From Weissella coleopterorum (GTDB lineage: Bacteria > Bacillota > Bacilli > Lactobacillales > Lactobacillaceae), in the NCBI RefSeq assembly GCF_011304355.1, contig NZ_CP049888.1:372001-436000 (forward strand): a stretch of DNA of 64,000 nt, written 5' to 3'. Positions 1-13,549 of this stretch are shown one piece after another. A program made the position numbers and the translations under genes. Position 1 is the first letter of the stretch, and every line of letters starts with the position of its first letter. The notes under the pieces were generated by a model. The model made no database searches. It saw only the letters and a program-made list of their open reading frames with translations, and was not told the DNA's origin.

Positions 1-369
1 ACTAAAAAGGAAGTTTTAAAGACCTTAACTGAGTCTGCTTCCCAATTAGTAACGAATTTGATTAATATGACATTTGACTATCAAAGGTTTGATTTATTAC
101 CACAGATTGTGCAAGAATATCAAATCCTTGTTCATCATTCCGTTGGTCATATGACCGCTGAAGTGAAGACAGTGGTGGAGTTAGATGCCAATCAGATCGA
201 TCGTTTGAAGCAAGTAATCGTTAAACGCTTTGGTGCGAAGACGGTTGAATTGAAGCAAATCATTGATCCCTCATTATTAGGTGGGGTAATTATTTCGGCT
301 AACAACCAAATTGTGGACGGGTCATTAGCAACTAAATTAGCTGCTATTCGCCAAAGTATCGTCCATTAG
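1..369 (+). CDS. atpH: F1Fo ATP synthase delta subunit, 5' end cut off by the window
   Basis: The reading frame is open from base 1 and ends with TAG at 367-369, giving the last 122 residues of a protein that is usually about 180 residues. The C-terminal part (SLLGGVIISANNQIVDGSLATKL) pattern, a GG-hydrophobic segment followed by a D-S-L-x-x-K-L motif, is the hallmark of the delta/OSCP family, which forms the peripheral stalk tying the F1 head to the membrane Fo sector. It sits directly before atpA with a 54-base gap, the standard atpBEFHAGDC order. The true start lies upstream of the window. Confidence 0.93.
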   Translation, partial: TKKEVLKTLTESASQLVTNLINMTFDYQRFDLLPQIVQEYQILVHHSVGHMTAEVKTVVELDANQIDRLKQVIVKRFGAKTVELKQIIDPSLLGGVIISANNQIVDGSLATKLAAIRQSIVH

Positions 370-405
370 TATCAAATAATATTCAGTGCAACTGCACAAA
401 CGTAA

Positions 406-1944
<1,539 letters not shown>

Positions 1945-1960
1945 GTAGAGGAGGGGCGAA

Positions 1961-2842
1961 ATGGCAGCTTCTTTGCAAGACATTCAACGCCGCATTGCCT
2001 CAACGAAAAAGACGCGCCAAATTACATCAGCGATGCAAATGGTTTCGACGGCTAAATTAAGCCAAATTCAACGTCAGGGTGGATCATATCATGATTACTC
2101 TGATCGCTTACATGATATGGTTGCCCATATCGCACAAGCTAATTTGGCTAATCCAGCGGGGACCTTGTTGGAACAACGTGAAGTTAAGAAAGTCGGTTTC
2201 TTAGTAATCACGTCTGATCGTGGTTTAGTTGGCGGTTATAATTCGATCCTGCTGAAAGGATTGATGTCTATCATTAAAGAACGTAACTTAAAACCCGATC
2301 AAATCGAGTTCTTAGTTGTGGGAAGTAATGGGGCTGATTTCCTAAAGAAGCGGGGTTATAAGTTAGCTTATGAATATAATAATGTTGCAGATGTTCCAAC
2401 TTTTAACGGAGTTAGAGATATTGTAACGACAGTAACCGAAATGTATGATAATGCTGTCTTTGATGAGCTAACTGTAGTCTATAATCACTTCGTTACTCGG
2501 ATTTCAAATGAATTCCGAGCTGAAAAAATGTTACCAGTGACAACTGATGGAATGGTTGATCCAAATGAAACAACCGAATACCACGCTGAATATGACGTGG
2601 AACCATCAGCTGAAGCCATTTTGCAAGTTATTTTGCCACAGTACGCCCAAAGTCTTGTCTATGGAGCAATCCTCGATGCTAAGACAGCTGAGCATGCGGC
2701 ATCATCAACAGCAATGTCTTCAGCCACTGATAACGCGAAGGATATTATTGATAAGTTAGACTTACAATTTAATCGTGCGCGTCAGAGTGCAATTACGACT
2801 GAAATTACTGAAATTACTGGTGGAATGGCTGCCCTTGAATAG
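1961..2842 (+). CDS. atpG: F1Fo ATP synthase gamma subunit
   Basis: The 293-residue product is the central rotating shaft of F1. Its N terminus ([28 protein letters not shown]) pattern of a helix with I-x-S-T-K-K-T-x-Q-I-T and A-M-x-M-V-S, and its C terminus ending in an R-Q-x-x-I-T-x-E-I-x-E-I-x-G-G segment, are the two conserved coiled-coil halves of gamma. A strong AGAGGAGGGG ribosome binding site precedes the ATG, 16 bases after atpA. Length is typical for Lactobacillales. Confidence 0.97.
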   Translation: MAASLQDIQRRIASTKKTRQITSAMQMVSTAKLSQIQRQGGSYHDYSDRLHDMVAHIAQANLANPAGTLLEQREVKKVGFLVITSDRGLVGGYNSILLKGLMSIIKERNLKPDQIEFLVVGSNGADFLKKRGYKLAYEYNNVADVPTFNGVRDIVTTVTEMYDNAVFDELTVVYNHFVTRISNEFRAEKMLPVTTDGMVDPNETTEYHAEYDVEPSAEAILQVILPQYAQSLVYGAILDAKTAEHAASSTAMSSATDNAKDIIDKLDLQFNRARQSAITTEITEITGGMAALE

Positions 2843-2889
2843 GGGACCTCCACTATCGAATTTGTTTAGAAAAAGGAAGGATAACGACA

Positions 2890-4286
<1,397 letters not shown>

Positions 4287-4298
4287 TGGGGTGTTGCC

Positions 4299-4715
4299 AT
4301 GAATGAACACAGCTTTAAGGTATCCATCGTGACACCAAATGGCGTGGTCTTTGAATATGATACCGCCACACTTGTTGTGTTACACACAACCGGCGGTGAG
4401 TTAGGTATCATGGCAAATCACGTTCCAGTTGTTGCCTCATTGGAGATCAGTGAGATTCGGGTTAGAGATGATGAATCAGGTAAACGTGAACGTTTGGCCG
4501 TGAATGGTGGATTTGCAGAATTTTCAGATAATATGCTGACGATTGTTGCTGATTCGGCTGAACGAGCTGCTAACATTGACGTTGCTCGAGCAGAATCAGC
4601 CCGTGAACGTGCTGAGCGCGTTTTGCAATCAACTGAAGATGAGCATGAAGTTAAGCGTGCGCAATTAGCTTTGCGGCGTGCTGTAACTAGAATCCATGCT
4701 GCTTCGGTGCAATAA
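4299..4715 (+). CDS. atpC: F1Fo ATP synthase epsilon subunit
   Basis: The 138-residue product is the inhibitory, shaft-associated epsilon subunit. The N-terminal beta-sandwich shows the family pattern V-x-I-V-T-P-x-G-x-V-F, then G-E-L-G-I-M-A-N-H-V-P-V-V-A, and V-N-G-G-F-A-E-F. The C-terminal two-helix domain (rich in A, E and R, about residues 90-136) is present. It is the last gene of the operon, 12 bases after atpD, and is followed by an intrinsic terminator. Confidence 0.96.
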   Translation: MNEHSFKVSIVTPNGVVFEYDTATLVVLHTTGGELGIMANHVPVVASLEISEIRVRDDESGKRERLAVNGGFAEFSDNMLTIVADSAERAANIDVARAESARERAERVLQSTEDEHEVKRAQLALRRAVTRIHAASVQ

Positions 4716-4765
4716 CGCTAGTCAGATGAAAAAATGATGATGTTTGTTATTACGTCATCAAGTTT

Positions 4766-4803
4766 AAAAAACGTTGGTCCGCTAATGGATCGACGTTTTT
4801 TTA
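4766..4803 (+). terminator. Intrinsic terminator of the atp operon
   Basis: The arms AAAAAACGT and ACGTTTTTT are perfect, and the inner CGTTGGTCC pairs with GGATCGACG through two G-U pairs. A six-base loop separates them and a T run follows. It lies 50 bases after the atpC stop. Confidence 0.85.
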
Positions 4804-4966
4804 TAGGGTCAAATGTTGATTTGATCAGTTAGGAACAGGTAGAAGTGATGTTTGAATCGATGGTAGTGAATTTAAAAAGAGGGTTGAACTGATCTATTAT
4901 TACAAATTTAAATCATATTTTGAGTAAAAATTTGTTCGTTTTACGTTCGCATATTATGTCAGTTTT

Positions 4967-4975
4967 TGGTAAGAT
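4967..4975 (+). promoter_or_regulatory. Probable extended -10 promoter for the deoxynucleoside kinase-serS pair
   Basis: TGGTAAGAT is an extended -10 element (TG-n-TAAGAT) 36 bases before the ATG at 5011. No convincing -35 lies 17 bases upstream. A similar TGTTAAGAT lies at 7578-7586, before the first ldhD gene. Confidence 0.4.
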
Positions 4976-5010
4976 TAATGATAGAAAAAAGTAGAGGATG
5001 AGCTAAAATT

Positions 5011-5661
5011 ATGATTGTATTATCAGGAACTATTGGGGCAGGTAAAACTAGCCTGGCAACGCTTTTGGCTGAACATTTAGGTTCACAAGCTTATTATGAA
5101 TCGGTTGATGACAATCCAATCTTGCCATTATTTTATGAAAATCCACAAAAGTATGGTTTTTTGCTACAAAATTATTTTTTAAATAAGCGTCTAGAAAATA
5201 TTAAAGATGCTCAAGGTTCACGACTGAATGTGATTGATCGGTCTATTTTTGAAGATCAATTACTATTTCAATTAAATGCTGATTTAGAGCGCGCCACCCA
5301 AACCGAATCAGAGATTTATCGTGATTTGCTCCATAACATGATGGAACAAGTTGATACTTCAGAGCATGCCGTTGTGAAGAATCCAGATTTGTTAATTTAT
5401 GTAAAGGTTTCCTTTGAAACGATGTTAAGTCGAATCCAAAAACGGGGACGTTCGTTTGAACAAATTGACCAAGATCCATCATTATTTGAATACTATCAAG
5501 AGTTAACAAAGCGCTATACGGCTTGGTTTGATCAATATTCAGCTTCGCCAAAATTGATGATTGATGGAGATACATTGGATTTTGTGGAGCATCCAGGAGA
5601 TTTAGAACAAGTTTTTCAACTCATTGATAATGAAATTAAGCTGTTAAAAGTCGAGGATTAA
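5011..5661 (+). CDS. Deoxynucleoside kinase (dCK/dGK/dAK family)
   Basis: The 216-residue product has the P-loop GTIGAGKTS at residues 6-14, the D-R-S-I-F-E-D motif near residue 77 (the family's DRS/ERS nucleoside-binding signature) and a lid-like K-R-G-R-S-F-E-Q near residue 151. These enzymes phosphorylate salvaged deoxynucleosides in the cytosol. Substrate choice (dA, dG or dC) cannot be read from sequence by eye. Lactobacilli often carry two such kinases in tandem; only one is here. It is followed by serS after three bases, so the two are probably cotranscribed. Confidence 0.88.
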   Translation: MIVLSGTIGAGKTSLATLLAEHLGSQAYYESVDDNPILPLFYENPQKYGFLLQNYFLNKRLENIKDAQGSRLNVIDRSIFEDQLLFQLNADLERATQTESEIYRDLLHNMMEQVDTSEHAVVKNPDLLIYVKVSFETMLSRIQKRGRSFEQIDQDPSLFEYYQELTKRYTAWFDQYSASPKLMIDGDTLDFVEHPGDLEQVFQLIDNEIKLLKVED

Positions 5662-5664
5662 GAT

Positions 5665-6942
5665 ATGTTAGATATTAAATATTTAAGGAATAATACGAGC
5701 GAAGCTAAGGAACGATTAGCTGGTCGTGGTGTCGCTGGTGAAGACGTTGATGCTTATCTAGCAGCAGATGTTAAACGACGTGAATTGTTAGTCCAAACAG
5801 AAGATTTGAAGGCACGTCGCAATACAGTTTCTGATGAAATTGGTCAAAAGAAACGAGCTAAAGAGGATGCTAGTGCGGTCATTGCTGAGATGCAAGAAGT
5901 TTCAAAAGCAATTAAAGAACTAGATGAACAAGTTCAAGCTATTGAATTGGAGTTAAATGATCGAGCACTGCGTTTTCCGAATTTACCAGAAGTATCAATT
6001 CCAGTGGGTCCCGATGAAGCAGCTAATCGTGAAGAATCGAAATGGGGCCAAATTCCGAAATTTGATTTTACGCCGAAAGCACATTATGAAATTGGAGAAG
6101 CCCTGGGAATCTTAGATTGGGAGCGAGGAGCCAAGGTTTCTGGTGCACGATTTGTCTATTACGTTGGGCAAGGAGCACGGTTGGAACGGGCAGTCTATAA
6201 CTTTATGTTGGATGAGCATCAAAAAGAAGGCTATGTTGAGATGATGACGCCATATATGGTTAAGGACGAAGCAATGTTTGGAACCGGGCAGTATCCTAAG
6301 TTTCAAGATGATGCCTACCGGGTTGGAACCAATGCTGAGATGACTTTGATCCCAACGGCAGAAGTTCCACTCACTAATTACTATCGAGAAGAAGTACTGG
6401 ATGCTTCGAAATTACCGATTTCTGTAACGGCTCTGTCACCTTCATTTAGGCAAGAAGCGGGTTCTGCTGGACGTGATACACGTGGCTTGATCCGTATGCA
6501 TCAATTTAATAAAGTTGAGATGGTTAAATTTACTAAGCCAGAGCAATCTTATCAAGCCTTGGATACAATGACACAAAATGCAGAAAACATTCTTCGTAAA
6601 TTAGAATTGCCGTATCACGTTCTAACGCTTTCTACAGGTGATATGGGATTTGCAGCAGCCAAGACTCACGACTTGGAAGTATGGATGCCGGAACAAAACT
6701 TGTACCGAGAAATTTCATCTGTGTCAAATACGGAAGCGTTCCAAGCGCGCCGAGCTAAGATTCAATACCGTGATGAAGATGGTAAACTTCAATATGTCCA
6801 TACTCTTAATGGTTCAGGATTGGCAGTTGGACGGACAGTGGCAGCTATTTTAGAAAATTATCAAAATGCAGATGGAACGGTGACCGTACCAGCAGCTCTT
6901 CGTCCTTATTTTGGAGCTGATTTAATTCAGCCAGAAGCTTAA
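5665..6942 (+). CDS. serS: Seryl-tRNA synthetase
   Basis: The 425-residue class II synthetase charges tRNA-Ser and tRNA-Sec. The N-terminal arm is a long antiparallel coiled coil (about residues 25-100). Motif 2 ([15 protein letters not shown]) has its Arg at 262, and motif 3 (N-G-S-G-L-A-V-G-R) ends at Arg390. The start is the ATG at 5665 after AGGATTAAG, overlapping the kinase's translation end closely. No serine T-box leader is visible upstream of the kinase-serS pair. Confidence 0.97.
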   Translation: MLDIKYLRNNTSEAKERLAGRGVAGEDVDAYLAADVKRRELLVQTEDLKARRNTVSDEIGQKKRAKEDASAVIAEMQEVSKAIKELDEQVQAIELELNDRALRFPNLPEVSIPVGPDEAANREESKWGQIPKFDFTPKAHYEIGEALGILDWERGAKVSGARFVYYVGQGARLERAVYNFMLDEHQKEGYVEMMTPYMVKDEAMFGTGQYPKFQDDAYRVGTNAEMTLIPTAEVPLTNYYREEVLDASKLPISVTALSPSFRQEAGSAGRDTRGLIRMHQFNKVEMVKFTKPEQSYQALDTMTQNAENILRKLELPYHVLTLSTGDMGFAAAKTHDLEVWMPEQNLYREISSVSNTEAFQARRAKIQYRDEDGKLQYVHTLNGSGLAVGRTVAAILENYQNADGTVTVPAALRPYFGADLIQPEA

Positions 6943-6952
6943 ATTTTAAATT

Positions 6953-6996
6953 AAAAAGATCATTTAGTTCGGTGAAAACGAACTAAATGATCTTTT
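6953..6996 (+). terminator. Intrinsic terminator after serS
   Basis: AAAAGATCATTTAGTTCG and CGAACTAAATGATCTTTT form a long perfect stem with a seven-base loop (GTGAAAA). The A-tract on the left arm means it could also stop minus-strand transcription. Confidence 0.92.
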
Positions 6997-7161
6997 ATTT
7001 TATATATCTAAATTCGGGGCGTGCTAAATGTCACGTAAATGCATTTTATTTTTTAATAATTTGGTGTATTTATTGGTGAGAATTAATTTGTAAAAAAAGT
7101 AAAATAAATATGTAGAGTTATGAATATATAAAAATTAACTAGGTTTAGGAAGGGTAATTTT

Positions 7162-7383
7162 ATGGTGAGTGAAGTTAAACATCGGGGACGACCAAGGAAA
7201 TATGATGATCCCAAGGAGGCCCAAAGGATTGCTAATCAGCGATACCGTGCGCGTCATCGACAACAAGTTAATTATTTAAACGATCGAAATAAAACAAAAC
7301 AATTCATTTTAAAGGAAGCAACAACTGAGGATTTAATGTTGGTTGATCAATGGCGAACAGAACGACGACAGTTGAATATTTAA
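7162..7383 (+). CDS. Small basic protein with an AT-hook-like motif, function unknown
   Basis: The 73-residue product is very basic. Residues 8-13 read RGRPRK, the core of an AT-hook (DNA minor-groove binding), followed by a helix rich in R, Q and A (about residues 15-42). The ATG follows AGGAAGGG, a good ribosome binding site, and a weak terminator lies downstream, so it looks like a monocistronic gene. I do not recognise a named family. DNA binding is an inference from the motif only. Confidence 0.6.
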   Translation: MVSEVKHRGRPRKYDDPKEAQRIANQRYRARHRQQVNYLNDRNKTKQFILKEATTEDLMLVDQWRTERRQLNI

Positions 7384-7460
7384 TTCGAGAAGTAACAATG
7401 ACTGCGAGCATTGCGAAATGAATTGCTTGATGGCCCCTCCCTTTTAATCAATGCATTGCG

Positions 7461-7491
7461 ACGCTATCCCAAAATTGGTTTAGCGTTTTTT
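7461..7491 (+). terminator. Intrinsic terminator after the small basic protein
   Basis: ACGCTATCC pairs with GGTTTAGCGT around a short loop, with one bulged T and a T run after it. It lies about 80 bases after the stop. Confidence 0.65.
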
Positions 7492-7637
7492 ATTGTTGAA
7501 TTTGATGAAAATGATGAAAAAATTTCAATCTTGAAAGTGAAGCTATTTTTTAGAAACCAGATGAAATTAGGATAATCTGTTAAGATTAATATAAGAAGGT
7601 TTATTGCATTTAGTACAAGATAAAGGAGCTTAATATT

Positions 7638-8635
7638 ATGAAGATTATTGCTTTTGGAATTCGGTCAGATGAACAAGTGGCAGTGGATGCCTGGATGAAG
7701 CAGCATCCAGATGTACAAGTGGACACAACAAATAAATTATTAACTCCAGAGACAGCCAAAATGGCGCAAGGGTACGATGTTGTTAATATTTTACAAGCCG
7801 GGATCCCCGTTGGTGAAGCTACATTGAACCAATTACATGCATTAGGGATTAACACCCTAACGTTGCGGAATGTCGGAACAGATGATTTGGATTTTGATGT
7901 CTTAAAGAAATATCAATTTAGAGTTTCCAATGTGCCACGTTACTCACCTAATGCGATTGCAGAACATGCGATGATCCAGATGTCACGACTCTTCCGGCAC
8001 ATGAAACAAATGGATCTGAAAGTCTATCAACATAACTTAGCCTGGGCGCCGACAATTGGACGAGAAGTTCGGAAACAAACGATTGGAATTATTGGGACTG
8101 GAAATATTGGTCGGGTTGCCATTCAAATTGCACAGGGGTTCGGCGCTAAGGTAATTGCGTATGATAAGTTTAAAAATCCGGAAGTCGAAGCAGCCGGCTT
8201 ATATGTCGATACTTTGGACGAATTATTTGCCCAAGCGGATGGAATTTCATTACACGTCCCTGGTTTACCTGAAAATCATCATATGATTAATGCTGATTCA
8301 ATTGCTAAAATGCGGGATCATGTTGTGATTGTCAACGCCGGTCGAGGGAATCTAGTTGATACGGATGCAGTGATTGCTGGTTTGGATCAAGGCAAGATTG
8401 ATGGGTTTGCGATGGATACCTACGAGGATGAGGGGGATTGTTCAACGTTGATTGGTCTGGTCAAGATTTCCCCGATGCCCGGGTTGCCGACTTGATTACA
8501 CGTGATAATGTTTTGGTCTCGCCTCACACAGCTTTCTATACTTGGACGGCGTCTGAAGAAATGGTGGAACAATCTCTTGATGCCGGACTTGCATACTATC
8601 AAGGGCAAATACCCGAACAAGCTGTGAAATTCTAG
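7638..8635 (+). pseudogene. ldhD: D-lactate dehydrogenase, first copy, frameshifted as read (probable base-call error)
   Basis: NAD-dependent D-lactate dehydrogenase of the D-2-hydroxyacid family reduces pyruvate to D-lactate. The first frame (7638-8495) contains the GTGNIG dinucleotide motif and the N-A-G-R-G catalytic Arg region, then leaves frame after D-T-Y-E-D-E-G. The second frame carries F-P-D-A-R-V-A-D-L-I and the S-P-H-T-A-F-Y-T catalytic His. One extra G in the run at 8432-8436 restores a 332-residue protein, exactly the length of the second copy downstream. The ATG follows AAGGAGC. A paralogue, ldhD, lies 224 bases downstream. Confidence 0.85.
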
Positions 8636-8738
8636 AGATGTTAAACATTACTTTGGAAAAGAACGATTGAATTGTGCAATGAATTTTCAGATTTCATCAA
8701 AAATAATGTAAAAATATTACTGAAATTGCTAATATGAA

Positions 8739-9858
<1,120 letters not shown>

Positions 9859-9888
9859 GATTACACTTTAGAATTTGTAGATACTAAT

Positions 9889-9977
9889 AAGACGCTTAGC
9901 CGTCCGTTCTGACTGAATTGATAGATAACTGAATTGTTGCAATCGAATCTGTTATGATTATGGAGTCTCGGCGTCTT
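9889..9977 (+). terminator. Possible long-loop terminator between ldhD and the PTS-type membrane gene
   Basis: AAGACGC (9889-9895) is complementary to GCGTCTT (9971-9977), which is followed by a T run. The loop is 75 bases, long for a simple terminator, so this may instead be a structured leader of the next gene. Confidence 0.35.
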
Positions 9978-9998
9978 TTTATATTGGAGAATAGGATT

Positions 9999-11144
9999 AT
10001 GAATTATTTTGATGGGAATTATCAATTAAAAGCTAAAGATTTTTTCTTTAAAATTTTGAGTGGATCAGCCCAAGGAATCTTAATTGGGGTACTTCCATCC
10101 GCTGTTTTGAAGTATCTTTTGAAGTTATTTATCACACCAGGTGTTACTAATTGGGCCAGTGACCTGAATGCAATTTTGGTCTTGTTTACATCATTTATCC
10201 CGCTTTTAATTGGGGTATGTATCGCATTGCAATTCAACATGAAACCATTAGATGTTGGAACGATGGGGATTGCTGTCGCAGCTGCCTCAGGAGCAACAAA
10301 GTGGGCTACGGCACCGAAAGGTTTCATTAATCCTGTGACTGGGATTGCTTCAAAAGCACCTGCCACAGTTTATATGACTGCCGGAGCCGGAGATGTGATT
10401 AACGCTATGATCGTGGCGGCGATTGGAGTCTTAGTAATTTGGTTGATTGCTAAGTACCTTGGTGGTTTTGGATCAGTTGCTATTATTTTGACACCAATTA
10501 TTGTTGGTGGTGGGGTTGGATTGATTGGAAAAGAAATCGCCCCTTACGTTGGGGACGTGACAACTTGGATTGGAAAAATGGTTGAAACGTTTACGACCTT
10601 GCAGCCAGTTCCAATGTCAATGTTGATTGCGATGGCCTTCGCAATTATCATTATCACACCAATTTCAACGGTTGGAATTGCCTTAGCAATTTCATTAGCT
10701 GGTTTGGGATCTGGAGCAGCCGGAGTTGGAGTGATTGCAACCACAGTTATTTTGTTGATTAACTCAATTAAGGTGAATAAAAAGGGAACTTCAGTTGCGA
10801 TCTTCTTGGGAGCAATGAAGGGGATGATGCCATCCGTCTTTGCCAAGCCAGTAACCATGATTTCATTCTTAATTACGGCTGCAATTTCTGGAATTCCGGT
10901 TGCCTTGTTTAACGTTCAAGGAACGCCAACATCTGCTGGATTTGGGTGGATCGGATTAGTTACACCAATTCAATCAGTTGCTAAGGACGCGGCAGATGCG
11001 CAATGGATTACACATTATGTTAATCCAATGATTTCAATTATCGTATTCTTCGTTGTACCAATTGTAGTTGGGTTTGTGGTGGACTTTATCTTGACTAAGT
11101 ATGTTAAGCTATACAAGCCTTCTGACTTTGAACAAGAAATCTAA
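9999..11144 (+). CDS. PTS_EIIC_2/PfoR-type membrane protein
   Basis: The 381-residue product is strongly hydrophobic, with about nine or ten membrane segments and Gly/Ala-rich loops such as G-A-T-K-W-A-T-A-P-K-G-F. It resembles the PTS EIIC-like family that includes the toxin regulator PfoR, rather than a full sugar permease; no EIIA or EIIB domain is fused or adjacent. Transport or sensing of an organic acid or sugar is only a guess. The ATG at 9999 follows TTGGAG and is preferred over the upstream ATG at 9954, which overlaps the possible terminator. It directly follows ldhD. Confidence 0.7.
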   Translation: MNYFDGNYQLKAKDFFFKILSGSAQGILIGVLPSAVLKYLLKLFITPGVTNWASDLNAILVLFTSFIPLLIGVCIALQFNMKPLDVGTMGIAVAAASGATKWATAPKGFINPVTGIASKAPATVYMTAGAGDVINAMIVAAIGVLVIWLIAKYLGGFGSVAIILTPIIVGGGVGLIGKEIAPYVGDVTTWIGKMVETFTTLQPVPMSMLIAMAFAIIIITPISTVGIALAISLAGLGSGAAGVGVIATTVILLINSIKVNKKGTSVAIFLGAMKGMMPSVFAKPVTMISFLITAAISGIPVALFNVQGTPTSAGFGWIGLVTPIQSVAKDAADAQWITHYVNPMISIIVFFVVPIVVGFVVDFILTKYVKLYKPSDFEQEI

Positions 11145-11156
11145 TATTAAATTCAT

Positions 11157-11197
11157 TAAAACGCTAAAATCAGTTCAACTGATCTTAGCGTTTTTTA
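11157..11197 (+). terminator. Intrinsic terminator after the PTS-type gene
   Basis: AACGCTAA-A-ATCAGT and ACTGAT-C-TTAGCGTT pair around a TCA loop with one internal mismatch, followed by six T. Confidence 0.9.
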
Positions 11198-11234
11198 TGT
11201 TATGTGAGAGTGGATGATGGGGTGACAAAATGGT

Positions 11235-11263
11235 TTGTAAGTTATTAACGATAAAGATATAAT
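11235..11263 (+). promoter_or_regulatory. Promoter of the sortase-tsaB-tsaD cluster
   Basis: TTGTAA (11235-11240), a 17-base spacer and a consensus TATAAT (11258-11263) lie about 45 bases before the sortase start. This is probably the start of a transcript running through to tsaD, since no terminator is seen until after 15065. Confidence 0.7.
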
Positions 11264-11308
11264 AAGAATAGTTTTTTATTCTAGTGGAAAATTATGGAGA
11301 TTCAGAAG

Positions 11309-12265
11309 ATGAGCCAAGCGATCGCAAATACACAGTCTAATTGGACCGATTTAATCCTACCATTAATCATTATTTTAGGTGTGGCAGTGCTGATTGCCCT
11401 TATAATTAGTCTGATTCAAAAATTGTTACATAAGAAAACGACTTTTGTTTTAATTACAGCCATTTTAATTGTGATTGGTAGTTTAGGGCTGACTGCGTAT
11501 ACTGCAAATCTATTCAACGTCCAGGCTTTAGTAGCACAGTATCGGAATCAGTATGTCGCCCAACAAGTGCAAAAGAAAGCGACTCTACATGTAAATCGCC
11601 AGCAAATCCAAAAAATGGTGATGCGTGATCAAAATACACAAGATCAATTTGAAAAAGTTGGATTTGTCGCTATTCCATCACAATCGATTTTACTGCCGAT
11701 TTATAATGATGCTTATTCGGTAGCCGGACTTAACTTGGGAGCGGATTATGCAAATCGCTATCCTGAAGATCCGACCGGAAAAAATATTCCTGTCATGGGT
11801 CAGGGGAATTATGGCCTAGCAGCACATAATTTTAATGATGGTAAAACCGGTTTTAGTGGTCTCCAAAAAGATTTAAATGCAAATGCTCCCTATTTAATTA
11901 ATGGTAAATTAGGCGAATCTGATTGGTTGAATGGTCAAGATGTGTATTTGGCCAATCAAACTGGTATTTATGATTATAAAATTACTAATCAAGTCACTAA
12001 AGAAGAAACGGACTCAGAGGTTTTGGCACCTACTGATCAAGCGCAATTAACCATTGTTAGCTGTTTGTTTCCAGATACAAGTAAGCGGATTATAACGCAA
12101 GCGACTTTAAAAAAGACCTATTCATGGCAGTCTGCGCCAAATAAAATGGTGGGGTACTTTAATTTAAAAGTTCAAAATACCAATGCCCGAGCTGATTGGT
12201 TTAACCCAGGAACTGAAGAGGGTGCCAATGGAGATGCCGGTGGAACTAAGTCAGTGCAAAAATAG
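11309..12265 (+). CDS. srtA: Class A-like sortase
   Basis: The product (318 residues from the ATG at 11309; 323 from the ATG at 11294) has two N-terminal membrane helices (about residues 19-45 and 51-72 in the longer numbering) and an extracellular catalytic domain. The catalytic residues are His178 in G-L-A-A-H-N, Cys257 in T-I-V-S-C and Arg265 in K-R-I-I-T, the sortase H/C/R set. Sortases attach proteins with an LPxTG-type signal to the cell wall. No sorting-signal protein is in the window. I prefer 11309 because GGAGA lies eight bases upstream of it. The second helix makes the membrane anchor longer than in typical SrtA. Confidence 0.85.
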   Translation: MSQAIANTQSNWTDLILPLIIILGVAVLIALIISLIQKLLHKKTTFVLITAILIVIGSLGLTAYTANLFNVQALVAQYRNQYVAQQVQKKATLHVNRQQIQKMVMRDQNTQDQFEKVGFVAIPSQSILLPIYNDAYSVAGLNLGADYANRYPEDPTGKNIPVMGQGNYGLAAHNFNDGKTGFSGLQKDLNANAPYLINGKLGESDWLNGQDVYLANQTGIYDYKITNQVTKEETDSEVLAPTDQAQLTIVSCLFPDTSKRIITQATLKKTYSWQSAPNKMVGYFNLKVQNTNARADWFNPGTEEGANGDAGGTKSVQK

Positions 12266-12279
12266 TTAGGAGAAAGAGA

Positions 12280-12999
12280 TTGAAAACCATTGCTTTTGAT
12301 ACTTCCAATCAGCCTTTATCGGCTGCTGTTTTTCAAGACGGAAATTTATTAGAACAGTTTGAGACGAATTCACCACGGAATCACTCAGAACAATTATTAC
12401 CCACCATTGACCATTTATTACAAAATCAAGGTTGGCAGCCACAGGATCTCAATCAAGTCATTGTTAGTCAAGGACCAGGTTCATATACTGGGTTGCGCTT
12501 AGCTGTGACCACGGCTAAAACGTTGGCGTTTACTTTGGGACTGGAATTGATTGGAATTTCCGGGCTAGCACTACTGGCCGCCAATGTATTAAATGAAGAT
12601 ACTTTGATTATCCCAATGATGGATGCGCGAAATGATAATGTTTACGCTGGTCAATATCGTTGGCAAGCGGGTGAATTAGTCACAGTCAAAGCGGATCAAC
12701 ATACTTCGATTCATGATCTTCCATTAGCAGTTGGTGCTCAAGCGGTGGTCTACGTTGGAGAGTATCAAAAATTTCAAGATATGCTCAAAAAAAACGTACC
12801 GCAAGCGCAATTTGCGGAAGATAATTTCCCACATGCAGCTACAATGCTGAATGTGAGTCGTACAGCTACGGCTATTCAGGCGCCAGCTGCTGTACATAAT
12901 TTTAATCCAAAATACTTACGCGTCACTCAAGCTGAAGCTGATTGGCAAGCCTTAAACCCGAATGCAGAGAATCATGATTATGTTGAAAAAATTAAATAA
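12280..12999 (+). CDS. tsaB: tRNA threonylcarbamoyladenosine biosynthesis protein TsaB
   Basis: The 239-residue product is the ASKHA-fold partner of TsaD in the complex that makes t6A at position 37 of ANN-decoding tRNAs. The N terminus M-K-T-I-A-F-D-T-S and the segment S-Q-G-P-G-S-Y-T-G-L-R are family hallmarks. The start is a TTG after TTAGGAGAAAG, 14 bases behind the sortase stop. It is followed by two acetyltransferases and tsaD in overlapping order, the conserved tsaB-rimI-tsaD arrangement. Confidence 0.95.
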   Translation: MKTIAFDTSNQPLSAAVFQDGNLLEQFETNSPRNHSEQLLPTIDHLLQNQGWQPQDLNQVIVSQGPGSYTGLRLAVTTAKTLAFTLGLELIGISGLALLAANVLNEDTLIIPMMDARNDNVYAGQYRWQAGELVTVKADQHTSIHDLPLAVGAQAVVYVGEYQKFQDMLKKNVPQAQFAEDNFPHAATMLNVSRTATAIQAPAAVHNFNPKYLRVTQAEADWQALNPNAENHDYVEKIK

Positions 13000-13549
13000 A
13001 TGGTGGACACGCACGCAAAGTTCAGCTTTGCCTGCTGAGGTCCAGAATTTTGTCCAAACCATGATGATTGAGGGACAAGAATATAGTTTGATGGTCGCGC
13101 AGCATACTGATGCTGTCGATATGTTTGAAATTGAAGAAGCAGCTTATCAAGGAATGACACCTTGGCCACTCGAAGTTTTTGAAGATGAAGTTGACCGGAC
13201 GAATGAACGACTCTATCTAGTCCTGCGGGCGCAAGAAACGGGTTCGGTCCTGGCTTATATTGGTGCTAGCTTTGCAGCCGGTAAGAAAACGGCACATATT
13301 ACTAATATTGCGGTGCACCCCCAGTGGCAACGACGAGGATTAGCCAAAGCTTTACTAGCTTACGTGATGTCTTTATCTGTACAACATCGCTTTGAACGTG
13401 TCACCTTGGAAGTCCGCGAAGATAATGTTGCAGCGCAAAAATTGTATCAACAATTAAATTTTAAGATGATCAGACAGCATCCTGACTATTATGAAGATCA
13501 TGAACCGGCGTTGGAGATGATGGTTAAAGTTGGCGGTAGTGCCTCATGA
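12980..13549 (+). CDS. rimI: Ribosomal protein S18 alanine N-acetyltransferase-like GNAT protein
   Basis: The 189-residue GNAT acetyltransferase has the acetyl-CoA loop in H-P-Q-W-Q-R-R-G-L-A-K-A and the closing pattern E-V-R-E-D-N-x-x-A-Q-K-L-Y, both typical of RimI. Position between tsaB and tsaD supports RimI, which acetylates the N terminus of S18 and perhaps other proteins. Three in-frame ATGs exist (12962, 12974, 12980); 12980 has AGAGA at the best spacing. The gene overlaps the end of tsaB, so translation is probably coupled. The N-terminal 45 residues before the GNAT fold are extra. Confidence 0.85.
   Translation: MLKKLNKWWTRTQSSALPAEVQNFVQTMMIEGQEYSLMVAQHTDAVDMFEIEEAAYQGMTPWPLEVFEDEVDRTNERLYLVLRAQETGSVLAYIGASFAAGKKTAHITNIAVHPQWQRRGLAKALLAYVMSLSVQHRFERVTLEVREDNVAAQKLYQQLNFKMIRQHPDYYEDHEPALEMMVKVGGSAS

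Noticed and set aside
4804..5010. Serine T-box leader before the kinase-serS pair
   Set aside because: No T-box sequence or specifier hairpin could be found.
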